Source: Fermentimonas sp. (GTDB lineage: Bacteria > Bacteroidota > Bacteroidia > Bacteroidales > Dysgonomonadaceae). Taken from it: 64,000 nt of DNA. Below the pieces are notes generated by a model. The model worked only from the letters and a program-made list of their open reading frames with translations, had not been told where the DNA came from and searched no databases. Where the stretch lies: contig JAQVXD010000004.1 of NCBI GenBank assembly GCA_028709385.1, positions 47,772 through 111,771 of the forward strand. The letters are read 5' to 3'. Positions within the stretch are counted from its first letter, which is position 1, and each line of letters opens with the position of its first letter. The position numbers and the translations under genes are program-made. Below are positions 44,799 through 53,150 of the stretch, piece after piece.

Positions 44799-47700
44799 TT
44801 ATAAGTTAATAACTGCACCAACTGAAAGAACTCTATTCATAGGATAATTCTTTCCACCTTCACTAGTATAAGAGTTTCCGGTAAATATAGCTTCCGGATC
44901 AAACATTGTTTTAAGTGAAGTTAAAGTGGCTAAGTTTTCTCCTGAAAAATACACCTGTAGTTTACTTATTCCAATATTATTCAATAAAGAACTTGGAATA
45001 TCATAACTTAACGTAAGGTTTTTTAGTCTACAGTAAGCTGCATTTTGAAGATATCTGTCACTTGTAGTCATAGTTTTGTTGTTGTAAGGTACTACCCCGC
45101 CTGCTGAATGTATGTAGGGTTTTGGGTAATAAGCATTAGGATTTGATTCGCTCCAATAATCCAAATGTTCTTTAAAAACTGTAACCTGAGCATAAGGACC
45201 ACTACCCCAAAAATAAACTGCTTTACCTGGATGCCAATCGCGTTTACCTACACCTTGAAACATCATACTTAAGGATAAGCCTTTCCAACTGATATTTCCA
45301 TTTAATGTATACTGATATCTGGGAGTAGTGTTTCCAATAATTGTCATGTCACCTGTATCGCTCAAATTATTAGATCCATTGTTGATTGCGTTGTCGCCAT
45401 TTAAATCTATAAATTTTACATCACCCGGAGACCATGGTCTGCCGCTTATGAAAGACAAGTTATACTTTTCATTGTATTCATCTGCTTCTTTTTGAGTCTG
45501 TATTAAACCCGATGAACGATATCCCCAAATTTCTCCTACCCTTTTGCCTACATACCAGTTTCCAGATGGATTAGTTCCAGTCGGATTTGCATATTGTGTA
45601 ACTTCAGAAATTGCATCAGAAAGATACCCTGAAACACTGTAATCAATTTCCGAACCTATTTTTCCTCTGTAATTCAATGCCAGTTCCCATCCTTTATTGC
45701 GCATACTGGCATTATTAGTCTGTGGAGCACTCGCTCCAAAAAAATCTGGATAATCTTCTCCTGGTCCCATCATATCTCTTGTTTCTCGTTGAAAAACGTC
45801 GAATGATCCTGTTAATGAGTTTCCACTAAAACCAAAGTCAATACCAATATTATTACTTGTCACTTTTTCCCAAGTTGTAAATGGATCAATTACTCCTGGT
45901 GCGTTTATATAAGTATGTCTTCCATCACTGAAAATATAACTACCTAACCCGCCACTTAAAGACATTGTTGAAGCAAAAGTATATAAACCGGCACCAGCTT
46001 GATTACCTAACTGACCATATGAAGCCCTGAGTTTTAATATTGAGAGTATTCTGGTTGCATCAGTCATAAAATCTTCTCTAAGAATATTCCAACCTGCAGA
46101 AATTGAAGGGAAAAATCCCCATCTGTTATCCTTAGCAAAACGTGAAGATCCATCATATCTTCCATTAAATTCTAAAAGATATTTTTCCTTATAATCATAG
46201 TTTAATCTTCCAAAATATCCTCTTGTCGCCCAACCACTACGATTATCAGTAATACTGTTTGTTCCTGAACCCATTGCCACATTAGGATTTGTTGTTGAGT
46301 ATAATCCAGTAGTCATATTTCTCAGATAACTATAATCACTATCATCTTCCTGATAACCAGCCATAACTGTAAAGTTGTGTGAATTTCGAAGTGAAAACGA
46401 ATAATTTGTAAAAACGTTTATGGTTTGATATCTATTGTTATTATATCTTCTTGTGAAACTACCATCGGGAGAAACACCCATTTCTCCACGTGCACCCGGG
46501 GATGTTGTTACACCATCAGCAGCAAAAATCAATGGACTCTTGTTCAATGCTTCATACTCTACATTATTTAAGCTATATGTGTAATTTGCATATATCATCC
46601 AGTTTTTGAGAGGCTCTATTTCAACACCTAACGTAAGATTTAAGTTATCACGTTGAGTATTTGTATAAGTTCCACTCTGTAAATAAGGGACCAAACTTAA
46701 TTCCGTATAATTTCCGTTAGGGTCTATTTCATTTTTTGTTGGACTAAAACGTGCTAAAGAATGATAAAAGCCTTCACTTAATCCACCATCTCCAAAAGGA
46801 GTGTCATTTTCTGAATGAACATATTTTGTATTAGCTTTTAAATTTAACCAATCATTTACTTGTGAACTAATGTTTGCAGAAAAGTTATACCTATCATAGT
46901 TCATGTCAGCAAATCGCAATATACCATTTTCATTTAAATAACCACCTGATATATAATACTGTGCCAATTTATTTCCACCACTAAAACTAATATTATGATT
47001 TTGCTTAAATGAATTATCTTTAAAATGAAGGTCAAAATAATTTACATTACCTACACCTAACTCTGTATTTTCAAAAGCAGGATTTAAACTTGCATTTGGA
47101 GACAACTCAAACCATGGATCTACACTACTTGGATCATTTATATATTTTTGTAACATCGAAAGTTTTTCTTCACTATATAAACGAGTTGCTCCAGCATTTC
47201 TAATACCATCATTCCAATACTGTGCAAACGTATATGAATCTACCATATCAGGTAGCACTGTAGGTGCACTCCAGCCTACATTTCCACGATAATTGACACG
47301 CATTTTTCCATCTTCTCCTTTTTTAGTTGTTACTAAAATAACACCATATGCTGCTCGTGCTCCATAAATGGATGAAGCAGCAGCATCTTTTAATACAGAT
47401 ATATTTTCAATATCGCTAGGATTAACATCTGAGAGACTCATCTCTACTCCATCTACTAATATATATGGGTTAGATGAACCACTTAAATTTCCTTGACCTC
47501 TCAAGCTTAATGTAGCAGAAGCACCAGGTCTTCCAGCACTTGAGTTGTTAACAAATAGACCTGGAACTAACCCCTGCAAACTTTGAGCGGCATCTGTAAC
47601 TGGGCGGAGTTCTAAGTCTTGACCATTAACTACAGAAACAGAACCAGTTAAATTCTCCTTTTTCTGCACTCCATAACCAACCACCACTACTTCATCCAAA

Positions 47701-48362
47701 AGCTCTGAGTCTGATTCCAGAACAACTTCAATTGATTTTCTTCCATTAAGTGCAACTTCCTGAGTTACCATACCAACGTAACTGATTTGTAAAACTGCGT
47801 TGTCAGACAAACCTGTAAGGGTGAAATTCCCGTCAATATCGGTAACGGTACCGTGCGAAGGATTTGACTTATCAACAACAGTTGCCCCGATTACAGGAAT
47901 ACCGTCATTATCCTCAATTGTTCCTGAAACCGTTGCTCCCTGTTGTTGGGATGATTTTAACATACTTGAAATAGCAGATGCATTCTTATCCGCTCTTTTT
48001 GCAAGTACGATATAATTGTTTTCAAACTCATATCTGATATCAGTACCGTTAAAGGCCTCATCAAGATATGTTGACACCCTGTTTGATGATCTCTGAATCT
48101 TTACATTTTGGTTTACGTTTACCTCTCTGCTACTGTAAACCACCAGATAGTCGGTCTGCTTTTCTATCTCTTTAATTAACTGACCAACGGTTATGTTATT
48201 AGTATTAAGCTCAATAACTGCATCTTGAGCACTACTGTTAACCGCTGCCATCTGAAATGTAAAAACGAATAATAATATCAAGCTGATTTTCATGATTTTG
48301 AATAAATCTTTTAAATCACTCTTTTTCAGTAAAAAGTGATCAGATGAAATGTTTATTTTCAT
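44799..48362 (-). CDS. SusC/RagA-family TonB-dependent transporter
   Basis: 1187 residues and intact. A signal-anchor start (about 24-46) is preceded by a 23-residue extension common in this family. The STN domain is at about 50-122, carboxypeptidase-regulatory-like domain at about 143-215, TonB box DEVVVVGYG at 223-231, then the plug (NPYILVDGVEMSLSDVNP, IENISVLKDAAASSIYG) and the 22-strand barrel ending RVLSVGAVINL. It imports an oligosaccharide across the outer membrane with SusD, using TonB energy. The STN domain links it to the FecR and sigma pair encoded upstream. Confidence 0.96.
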   Translation of the reverse strand: MKINISSDHFLLKKSDLKDLFKIMKISLILLFVFTFQMAAVNSSAQDAVIELNTNNITVGQLIKEIEKQTDYLVVYSSREVNVNQNVKIQRSSNRVSTYLDEAFNGTDIRYEFENNYIVLAKRADKNASAISSMLKSSQQQGATVSGTIEDNDGIPVIGATVVDKSNPSHGTVTDIDGNFTLTGLSDNAVLQISYVGMVTQEVALNGRKSIEVVLESDSELLDEVVVVGYGVQKKENLTGSVSVVNGQDLELRPVTDAAQSLQGLVPGLFVNNSSAGRPGASATLSLRGQGNLSGSSNPYILVDGVEMSLSDVNPSDIENISVLKDAAASSIYGARAAYGVILVTTKKGEDGKMRVNYRGNVGWSAPTVLPDMVDSYTFAQYWNDGIRNAGATRLYSEEKLSMLQKYINDPSSVDPWFELSPNASLNPAFENTELGVGNVNYFDLHFKDNSFKQNHNISFSGGNKLAQYYISGGYLNENGILRFADMNYDRYNFSANISSQVNDWLNLKANTKYVHSENDTPFGDGGLSEGFYHSLARFSPTKNEIDPNGNYTELSLVPYLQSGTYTNTQRDNLNLTLGVEIEPLKNWMIYANYTYSLNNVEYEALNKSPLIFAADGVTTSPGARGEMGVSPDGSFTRRYNNNRYQTINVFTNYSFSLRNSHNFTVMAGYQEDDSDYSYLRNMTTGLYSTTNPNVAMGSGTNSITDNRSGWATRGYFGRLNYDYKEKYLLEFNGRYDGSSRFAKDNRWGFFPSISAGWNILREDFMTDATRILSILKLRASYGQLGNQAGAGLYTFASTMSLSGGLGSYIFSDGRHTYINAPGVIDPFTTWEKVTSNNIGIDFGFSGNSLTGSFDVFQRETRDMMGPGEDYPDFFGASAPQTNNASMRNKGWELALNYRGKIGSEIDYSVSGYLSDAISEVTQYANPTGTNPSGNWYVGKRVGEIWGYRSSGLIQTQKEADEYNEKYNLSFISGRPWSPGDVKFIDLNGDNAINNGSNNLSDTGDMTIIGNTTPRYQYTLNGNISWKGLSLSMMFQGVGKRDWHPGKAVYFWGSGPYAQVTVFKEHLDYWSESNPNAYYPKPYIHSAGGVVPYNNKTMTTSDRYLQNAAYCRLKNLTLSYDIPSSLLNNIGISKLQVYFSGENLATLTSLKTMFDPEAIFTGNSYTSEGGKNYPMNRVLSVGAVINL

Positions 48363-48421
48363 ATATTTGTTTTGTGTTTAAAGTGAATACTTAAATTTTT
48401 CCTTAGTGTTTGCTTTTTTAG

Positions 48422-48454
48422 AGCGATAAATGTTGGCGCATTTATCGCTTTTTT
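48422..48454 (+). terminator. Hairpin with plus-strand T-run between fecR and susC
   Basis: AGCGATAAATG (48422-48432) and CATTTATCGCT (48439-48449) form a perfect 11-bp stem with a 6-nt loop, followed by TTTTTT on the plus strand only. It is therefore a good terminator for antisense transcripts leaving susC. For the sense transcript it is a stem-loop without a U-run. Confidence 0.65.
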
Positions 48455-48500
48455 CATGAAATATTGTAAATTCTCATAGGCTTGTCTTTTATGGTTTAAT

Positions 48501-49472
48501 TTATTCTGATAATGTTATTTTATTATTCTCTCTGTCTTTCTCTATCTTAAATGGTTGTATAATCTGTAATATGCGCAGAATCTCATCTATACCGTCTCTT
48601 TGTCTGAATTTACCGGTATACCTGACATTAAAAATTTCAGGATCTTTCACTTCAATGGTAATATCATAATATAGTTCCAGCTTCTGCATTATATCAATCA
48701 GCCTTTCATTGTCAAAAGAGTAAATACCTTCTTTCCATAACAGATAATCGGGATTTGAGGCAGGATGCACAGACAATTTACCATCCATATAAGAGACCTG
48801 CTCATTTGGTTTAATAACAACCGAGTTGTTCTGATTTAATTTATCTGTCACCTTAAGCGATCCTTCCACCAGAGTAGTTTCTGCACTTTTTGACTCACTA
48901 TAACTGTGAATATTAAATTGGGTTCCTAAAACTTCAAGATCAACATGATGAGCATTTACAATAAAAGGTCTTTTGCTGTCTTTAGTTACATCAAAAAATG
49001 CTTCTCCCTCAACCTCTACTTTTCTCAATTTCTTTGAAAACTTTGAGGGATACTTCATGGTCGACTGTGCATTCAACCAAACCTCTGTGCCGTCTTCAAG
49101 TGTAATCTGAGCCCTCTGTCCTGCAGGTACATACAGGGTATTAAATGATTCATCTTCCAGTCTGTCACTCAAAAAAAGAGTACCGAATATAGTTGACGAA
49201 ACAACCGCAACTATAACCGCTGCATACTTCAAAAAGCTTCTTAAGTTTACTCTGCGCTCCCTGCTGATTAAGGTCAAAACAAACTTATCAAAACTACTTT
49301 TCCCTTCAGTTCTGTCTCCGGGCTGAGATAAAAGCTGAGTTGCAGAATAGATATTTTGATAATGAATAAAATCCTTTTTCAAGGACTCATCACTTTCAAC
49401 TTCCTGCAGGAATTTAAACCTCTCACTTGGCGAGAGTTTTCCGGTAAAATATTTTAAGAGTTCTTCGTTCAT
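48501..49472 (-). CDS. FecR-family anti-sigma factor
   Basis: 323 residues. The N-terminal cytosolic anti-sigma part (about 1-75) carries LLKYFTGKLSPSERFKFLQEV. One membrane helix lies at about 80-105. The FecR domain begins LYVPAGQRAQITLEDGTEVW and is followed by VEGEAFFDVTK, with a C-terminal STN-like part (FDNERLIDIMQKLELYYD). It pairs with the upstream sigma factor and the STN domain of the SusC encoded downstream. It lies 84 bp after the sigma gene. Confidence 0.95.
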   Translation of the reverse strand: MNEELLKYFTGKLSPSERFKFLQEVESDESLKKDFIHYQNIYSATQLLSQPGDRTEGKSSFDKFVLTLISRERRVNLRSFLKYAAVIVAVVSSTIFGTLFLSDRLEDESFNTLYVPAGQRAQITLEDGTEVWLNAQSTMKYPSKFSKKLRKVEVEGEAFFDVTKDSKRPFIVNAHHVDLEVLGTQFNIHSYSESKSAETTLVEGSLKVTDKLNQNNSVVIKPNEQVSYMDGKLSVHPASNPDYLLWKEGIYSFDNERLIDIMQKLELYYDITIEVKDPEIFNVRYTGKFRQRDGIDEILRILQIIQPFKIEKDRENNKITLSE

Positions 49473-49556
49473 TTTTGTCTTCTATAATTAAAAGACGAAC
49501 CGACTCATAAAATCCGCTAAAGAAATTTATATTTTAATATTAGTTAACAGTAGTCG

Positions 49557-50117
49557 CTAAAAAAAGAATATAAAAACATGGAAATACTCCTTCAACTCCT
49601 CCTTCAACTTTTTATAAGCTATGGACATCTGACTCTCTACAGTATTTATTGAAATATCCAGCTCGTCTGCTATATCCCGCTGTTTTTTTCCCTCAAACCT
49701 GTTCATCACGAAAATCTGCCTGCACCTCTCCGGCAGATTATTAATAGCCTTTTCAATCAAATTATCAATATCAGGATTGGACAAAAACTTATCGTCGAGT
49801 GCCTGCAGTGAGTCTAATTTAAGCTTAAAACTGATTTCATTCTCTTTCTGAATCTCAGTAAGTGCTTTTGCCTCAACTTTAATTCGTCTGATGTTATCAA
49901 TGCATTTATTTTTAAGTAACAAAAACAGATAGCCGCTTACATTTGAAATTGCTGAAAAATCAATCTTTTTCTCCCATATATCTATAAAAATATCCTGGAC
50001 AATATTTTCTGCCTCTTCTTCATAAATCAGGTAGGATTGTGCAAACCTTTTCATTCGTGAATAATAAGCAACATATATCTCCTCAAAGCTATTTTTATAA
50101 TCAATACTGAGTTTCAT
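49557..50117 (-). CDS. ECF sigma factor of the sulfatase Sus-like locus
   Basis: The start at 50117 gives 186 residues beginning MKLSIDYKNSFEEIYVAYY. The frame reaches 50207, but a consensus promoter lies inside that extension, so the shorter form is chosen. Region 2 has EEEAENIVQDIFIDIW and GYLFLLLKNKCIDNIRR. Region 4 has NLPERCRQIFVMNR and KQRDIADELDISINTVESQM. It presumably drives the SusCD and sulfatase genes when released by the FecR protein. The C-terminus ends in an unusual hydrophobic tail, FHVFIFFF. Confidence 0.94.
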   Translation of the reverse strand: MKLSIDYKNSFEEIYVAYYSRMKRFAQSYLIYEEEAENIVQDIFIDIWEKKIDFSAISNVSGYLFLLLKNKCIDNIRRIKVEAKALTEIQKENEISFKLKLDSLQALDDKFLSNPDIDNLIEKAINNLPERCRQIFVMNRFEGKKQRDIADELDISINTVESQMSIAYKKLKEELKEYFHVFIFFF

Positions 50118-50147
50118 CCAAAAATTTATTATATCCAGATGGGATTG

Positions 50148-50181
50148 CAAAAATACATAAAAATAATCATAACAGATCAAA
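50148..50181 (-). promoter_or_regulatory. Promoter of the sulfatase-locus sigma gene
   Basis: On the minus strand -33 TTTG (50178-50181) and -7 TATTTTTG (50148-50155) are 22 bp apart, within the consensus range. The start near 50141 gives a leader of about 24 nt to the chosen ATG at 50117 and rules out a start at 50207. Confidence 0.75.
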
Positions 50182-50264
50182 TTGTGACAAAGGTCAATAA
50201 AAAGCAAGTGACTCTGTCATAACAAATCATCAAAATCATATGATAAAGTCTGATTAAACAACAT

Positions 50265-50326
50265 AAAATATTCAACTGTGATTGAAAATTACTATATTTG
50301 TTGAAAATATTCAACTATGATTGAAA
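50265..50326. promoter_or_regulatory. Duplicated 23-bp element around the promoter of the AAA ATPase gene
   Basis: AAAATATTCAACTGTGATTGAAA (written here as two halves: AAAATATTCAACTGTG and ATTGAAA) at 50265-50287 recurs at 50304-50326 with one change, GTG to ATG. The second copy holds the real start codon. A -7 box TATATTTG (50293-50300) lies between them. Each copy contains TTCAA and TTGAA as an inverted pair. The copies cover the -33 area and the start site, as an autoregulatory operator would. Confidence 0.6.
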
Positions 50327-51594
50327 CAATTGACTCTATAAGGAAGTATAATTTTTGGGACAGTAACCCGATAGACTTAGGATTTACCCGATTTTATTAT
50401 ACTAATAAGATAAGCCAATACGTTGGTAATAAACTGGTAAAGGTGCTGGTTGGGCAACGACGAGCTGGCAAAAGCTATATCTTACGCCAAATTGCTGCTA
50501 AACTAATCTCAGAAGGAGTTAATATGGAAAATATACTTTACATTAATAAAGAGTATATGGAATTAACAACCTTGCGAAGTGCCGTTGAATTAGAGAAATT
50601 GCACAAAGCCTACCGGCAAGAATTAAAACCATCCGGAAAAGTTTACATTTTTATTGATGAGATACAATACATCGAAGAGTGGGAAAAATTTGTAAACTCA
50701 CATTCTCAGGACTTTGCAGAACCGTGCGAATTGTTTATTAGTGGCTCAAACTCTAATTTACTATCAGGAGAACTGGCTACACTTTTATCTGGCCGTTACG
50801 TTGAATTTGAAGTATTACCTTTTAGTTATAATGAATATTGCGGAATAACACAGCAGGAAGTTGGAAATAAAAGTTACAAAAAATACCTGGAAAGCGGAGC
50901 TTTACCAGAATTGTTCAGCTTACCTACCGATGAAATGAAACAAAACTACGTATCGTCAATCAAAGATACAGTAATGCTTCGTGATATTGTGGCAAGGTAC
51001 AAAGTAAAAGATATCAAACTGTTAGATGATCTGTTTGTATATCTGGTGAATAGTGCCGCAAATTTCATGTCTATAACTAATATCATAAACTATTTTGCTT
51101 CAAAAAAAAGAAAAACTAACTACGAAACTCTTTCGTCATATATTAGCTATCTGGAAAATTCTTTCCTGATACATCGTGCCGAACGCTATAACATAAAAGG
51201 TAGAGAAACTATTTCGGGCAATAGTAAATACTACCTGAACGATTTAAGCTATCGCAATTATCTATATTCAGGATTCGGTTATGGAATTGGTTATCTTTTA
51301 GAAAATGCGGTATATTTAAGTCTGAGACGCGCAGGTTATCAAGTTTACGTAGGAACTATAAAGGACACAGAGGTTGATTTTGTCGCGATAAAAGGCAGTC
51401 AAAGACTTTATATACAAGTCACATTACAATTAATAGAGGAACAGACTTTAGAAAGGGAATATCGTTCATTAAAGCTAATAGATGACAATTTTGACAAATA
51501 TGTAGTTAGCATGGATGATTACAAAATTCCTACTAATGAAGGAATTGAGCATATTTCCGCATGGAACTTAGACGAAGTATTACTCAAATATTAA
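50317..51594 (+). CDS. AAA-family ATPase with DUF4143 domain
   Basis: 425 residues. Walker A is GQRRAGKS at 46-53, Walker B IFIDEIQYI at about 111-119, and SGSNSNLLSGELATLLSGRY marks the sensor region. The C-terminal half is DUF4143 with a nuclease-like core (EVDFVAIKGSQRLYIQV), an Asp-x-x-x-Gln-type arrangement like PD-(D/E)xK folds. These AAA_14/DUF4143 proteins are frequent in Bacteroidales, occur in many copies and have no settled role; defence or selfish-element functions have been suggested. It is convergent with a second member of the family. Confidence 0.88.
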   Translation: MIETIDSIRKYNFWDSNPIDLGFTRFYYTNKISQYVGNKLVKVLVGQRRAGKSYILRQIAAKLISEGVNMENILYINKEYMELTTLRSAVELEKLHKAYRQELKPSGKVYIFIDEIQYIEEWEKFVNSHSQDFAEPCELFISGSNSNLLSGELATLLSGRYVEFEVLPFSYNEYCGITQQEVGNKSYKKYLESGALPELFSLPTDEMKQNYVSSIKDTVMLRDIVARYKVKDIKLLDDLFVYLVNSAANFMSITNIINYFASKKRKTNYETLSSYISYLENSFLIHRAERYNIKGRETISGNSKYYLNDLSYRNYLYSGFGYGIGYLLENAVYLSLRRAGYQVYVGTIKDTEVDFVAIKGSQRLYIQVTLQLIEEQTLEREYRSLKLIDDNFDKYVVSMDDYKIPTNEGIEHISAWNLDEVLLKY

Positions 51595-51659
51595 ATGATT
51601 CCTGATGTACTACTCATATACGTTAGACATATCCTCCAGCGACAAACAGATAAACAAAC

Positions 51660-52931
51660 TCAATCCCTCAGACAACCTATAGGAGCTACCAATACACCAT
51701 CTTTGCGTCTATACGCAAATTCTCCTCCCGTAAGCACCATAAGAAAAGATGGCTCACCCATTTTGTCGGTATTTACTCTTTCTTTTAGTTTTAATAAATT
51801 TTCAGCAGCCTCTTCAATTTGTCTCTGTCCCAACTTCACTTCAATTGCCGCCCATCTGCCATCTCGTAAAGAAATAATGATGTCTGCCTCAAGATCATAT
51901 CTGTCACGATAATGAAACACATTACCCCCGATTGAATCAGAATAAATTCTTAAATCACGGGTACATAGCGACTCAAATAAAAAACCAAAGGTGTTAAAAT
52001 CTTTCAATATCCCTTCCGGATTAGTCCCCAAAACCGCTGTTGCTATTGAAGGGTCTACAAAATGACGCTTTGAAGATGTTCTTAAAGCAGTTCTCGATCT
52101 TATTGCAGGCATCCATGCAGGTTGATCTTCAATCACAAATATTCTACGTAAAGCATTCAGGTAAACTCCCAGAGTAGGTGGAGTCATCGACGTATCATTA
52201 GTTTGCATATCATCAATAATTGTCTTATTTGTTGCCATAGTTGCCGTATTTCTCGCCAAAGATCTGAGCAGCAATCTCACCCTTTCCGGATTTTTATCTA
52301 TGCCGTCAACTGTAGAAATATCCTCATTAATTATTGCTTCGATATAATTTACTGATGTATCTAATGCAAACTCCTCAGGCATTGTTACTGAAGCCGGCCA
52401 GCCTCCTCTGCATATTGCAAATGCAATATTTTCTATACTCAAAGAGGAGGTAGATGCTATATCTAAATTCCCGTCAAATAACGATTTTAAAGAGACTGAT
52501 CCATTTGACTCTTTTGACTCGAAAAGACTCATTGGCCTCATGAGCATTTGAGAAATCCTGCCTGTACCGGTATGAGCTGTTACTCCATCCTTTGGAACAG
52601 ATGAACCTGTCAAAATAAATTGTCCCACCGCCTGTCTCTGATCCACTTCAAACCTAACGGCATCCCACAAAACAGGTGCCATCTGCCACTCATCGATAAG
52701 TCGCGGAGTATCTCCTTTCAGCAAAAGCGAAGGCTGTGTATCTGCCAAAGCCAGATAAGAAGCAGATTTATCTGCATCCTGCATAAATAAAATACTTTTT
52801 GCAGCCCTTGATGAGGTCATAGTTTTACCACACCACTTACATCCTTTTACTAATACAGCTCCGGATGATGCTAAATATCTTTTTAGTAAAGCATCACTGA
52901 CACGGGGTAAATAAGTCTTGCTTTGATTCAT
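51660..52931 (-). CDS. AAA-family ATPase with DUF4143 domain (second copy)
   Basis: 423 residues. Walker A is GCKWCGKT at 30-37, and DTPRLIDEWQMAP is the Walker B region. GQFILTGSSVPKDG and HTGTGRISQMLMRPMSLFE are typical of this subgroup, where the arginine-containing GTGR motif follows. The C-terminal DUF4143 part has DLEADIIISLRDGRWAAIEVKLG, an Asp...Glu-x-Lys nuclease-like motif. It differs clearly from the forward neighbour, so the pair is not a recent duplication. It has a -7 box 19 bp before the start and the 23-bp repeats further upstream. Confidence 0.88.
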   Translation of the reverse strand: MNQSKTYLPRVSDALLKRYLASSGAVLVKGCKWCGKTMTSSRAAKSILFMQDADKSASYLALADTQPSLLLKGDTPRLIDEWQMAPVLWDAVRFEVDQRQAVGQFILTGSSVPKDGVTAHTGTGRISQMLMRPMSLFESKESNGSVSLKSLFDGNLDIASTSSLSIENIAFAICRGGWPASVTMPEEFALDTSVNYIEAIINEDISTVDGIDKNPERVRLLLRSLARNTATMATNKTIIDDMQTNDTSMTPPTLGVYLNALRRIFVIEDQPAWMPAIRSRTALRTSSKRHFVDPSIATAVLGTNPEGILKDFNTFGFLFESLCTRDLRIYSDSIGGNVFHYRDRYDLEADIIISLRDGRWAAIEVKLGQRQIEEAAENLLKLKERVNTDKMGEPSFLMVLTGGEFAYRRKDGVLVAPIGCLRD

Positions 52932-52949
52932 AGTCCTTCAAATTTTCCC

Positions 52950-52957
52950 CAAATATA
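52950..52957 (-). promoter_or_regulatory. Putative -7 box of the second AAA ATPase gene
   Basis: TATATTTG on the minus strand matches TAnnTTTG and would start transcription about 12 nt before the ATG. No TTTG lies at the -33 distance. The tandem repeats at 52971-53039 take that place. Confidence 0.45.
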
Positions 52958-52970
52958 GCAAAACTTTAAT

Positions 52971-53039
52971 AAATAACGGTGATTCACTTTAAGAAATAAC
53001 GGCGATTCACTTTAAGAAAAAACGGTGATTTGCTTTAAT
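52971..53039. repeat. Three 23-bp tandem repeats (AACGGTGATTCAC family)
   Basis: Three units in a row, each of the form AAATAACGG-T/C-GATTCAC followed by TTTAAG, occupy 52971-52993, 52994-53016 and 53017-53039. The third is diverged. They lie in the divergent gap between the second AAA ATPase gene and the large unknown operon. A single copy of the same element lies at 28238-28261. Confidence 0.85.
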
Positions 53040-53100
53040 TGCGAATTCTTTCAATAATACAAATAAATCACAAAAATATTAAAAATCAGAAATATTATTT

Positions 53101-53108
53101 TATTTTTG
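53101..53108 (+). promoter_or_regulatory. Putative -7 box of the unknown five-gene operon
   Basis: TATTTTTG matches TAnnTTTG on the plus strand. It would give a leader of about 37 nt before the ATG at 53151. No -33 TTTG is evident. Confidence 0.45.
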
Positions 53109-53150
53109 TAACGATTGAAATACACATACACAAACTAACAAAATAACAGT

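Noticed and set aside
50118..50207. Longer N-terminus for the sulfatase-locus sigma factor
   Set aside because: A consensus -33/-7 promoter lies inside this stretch, so translation from it is not expected.
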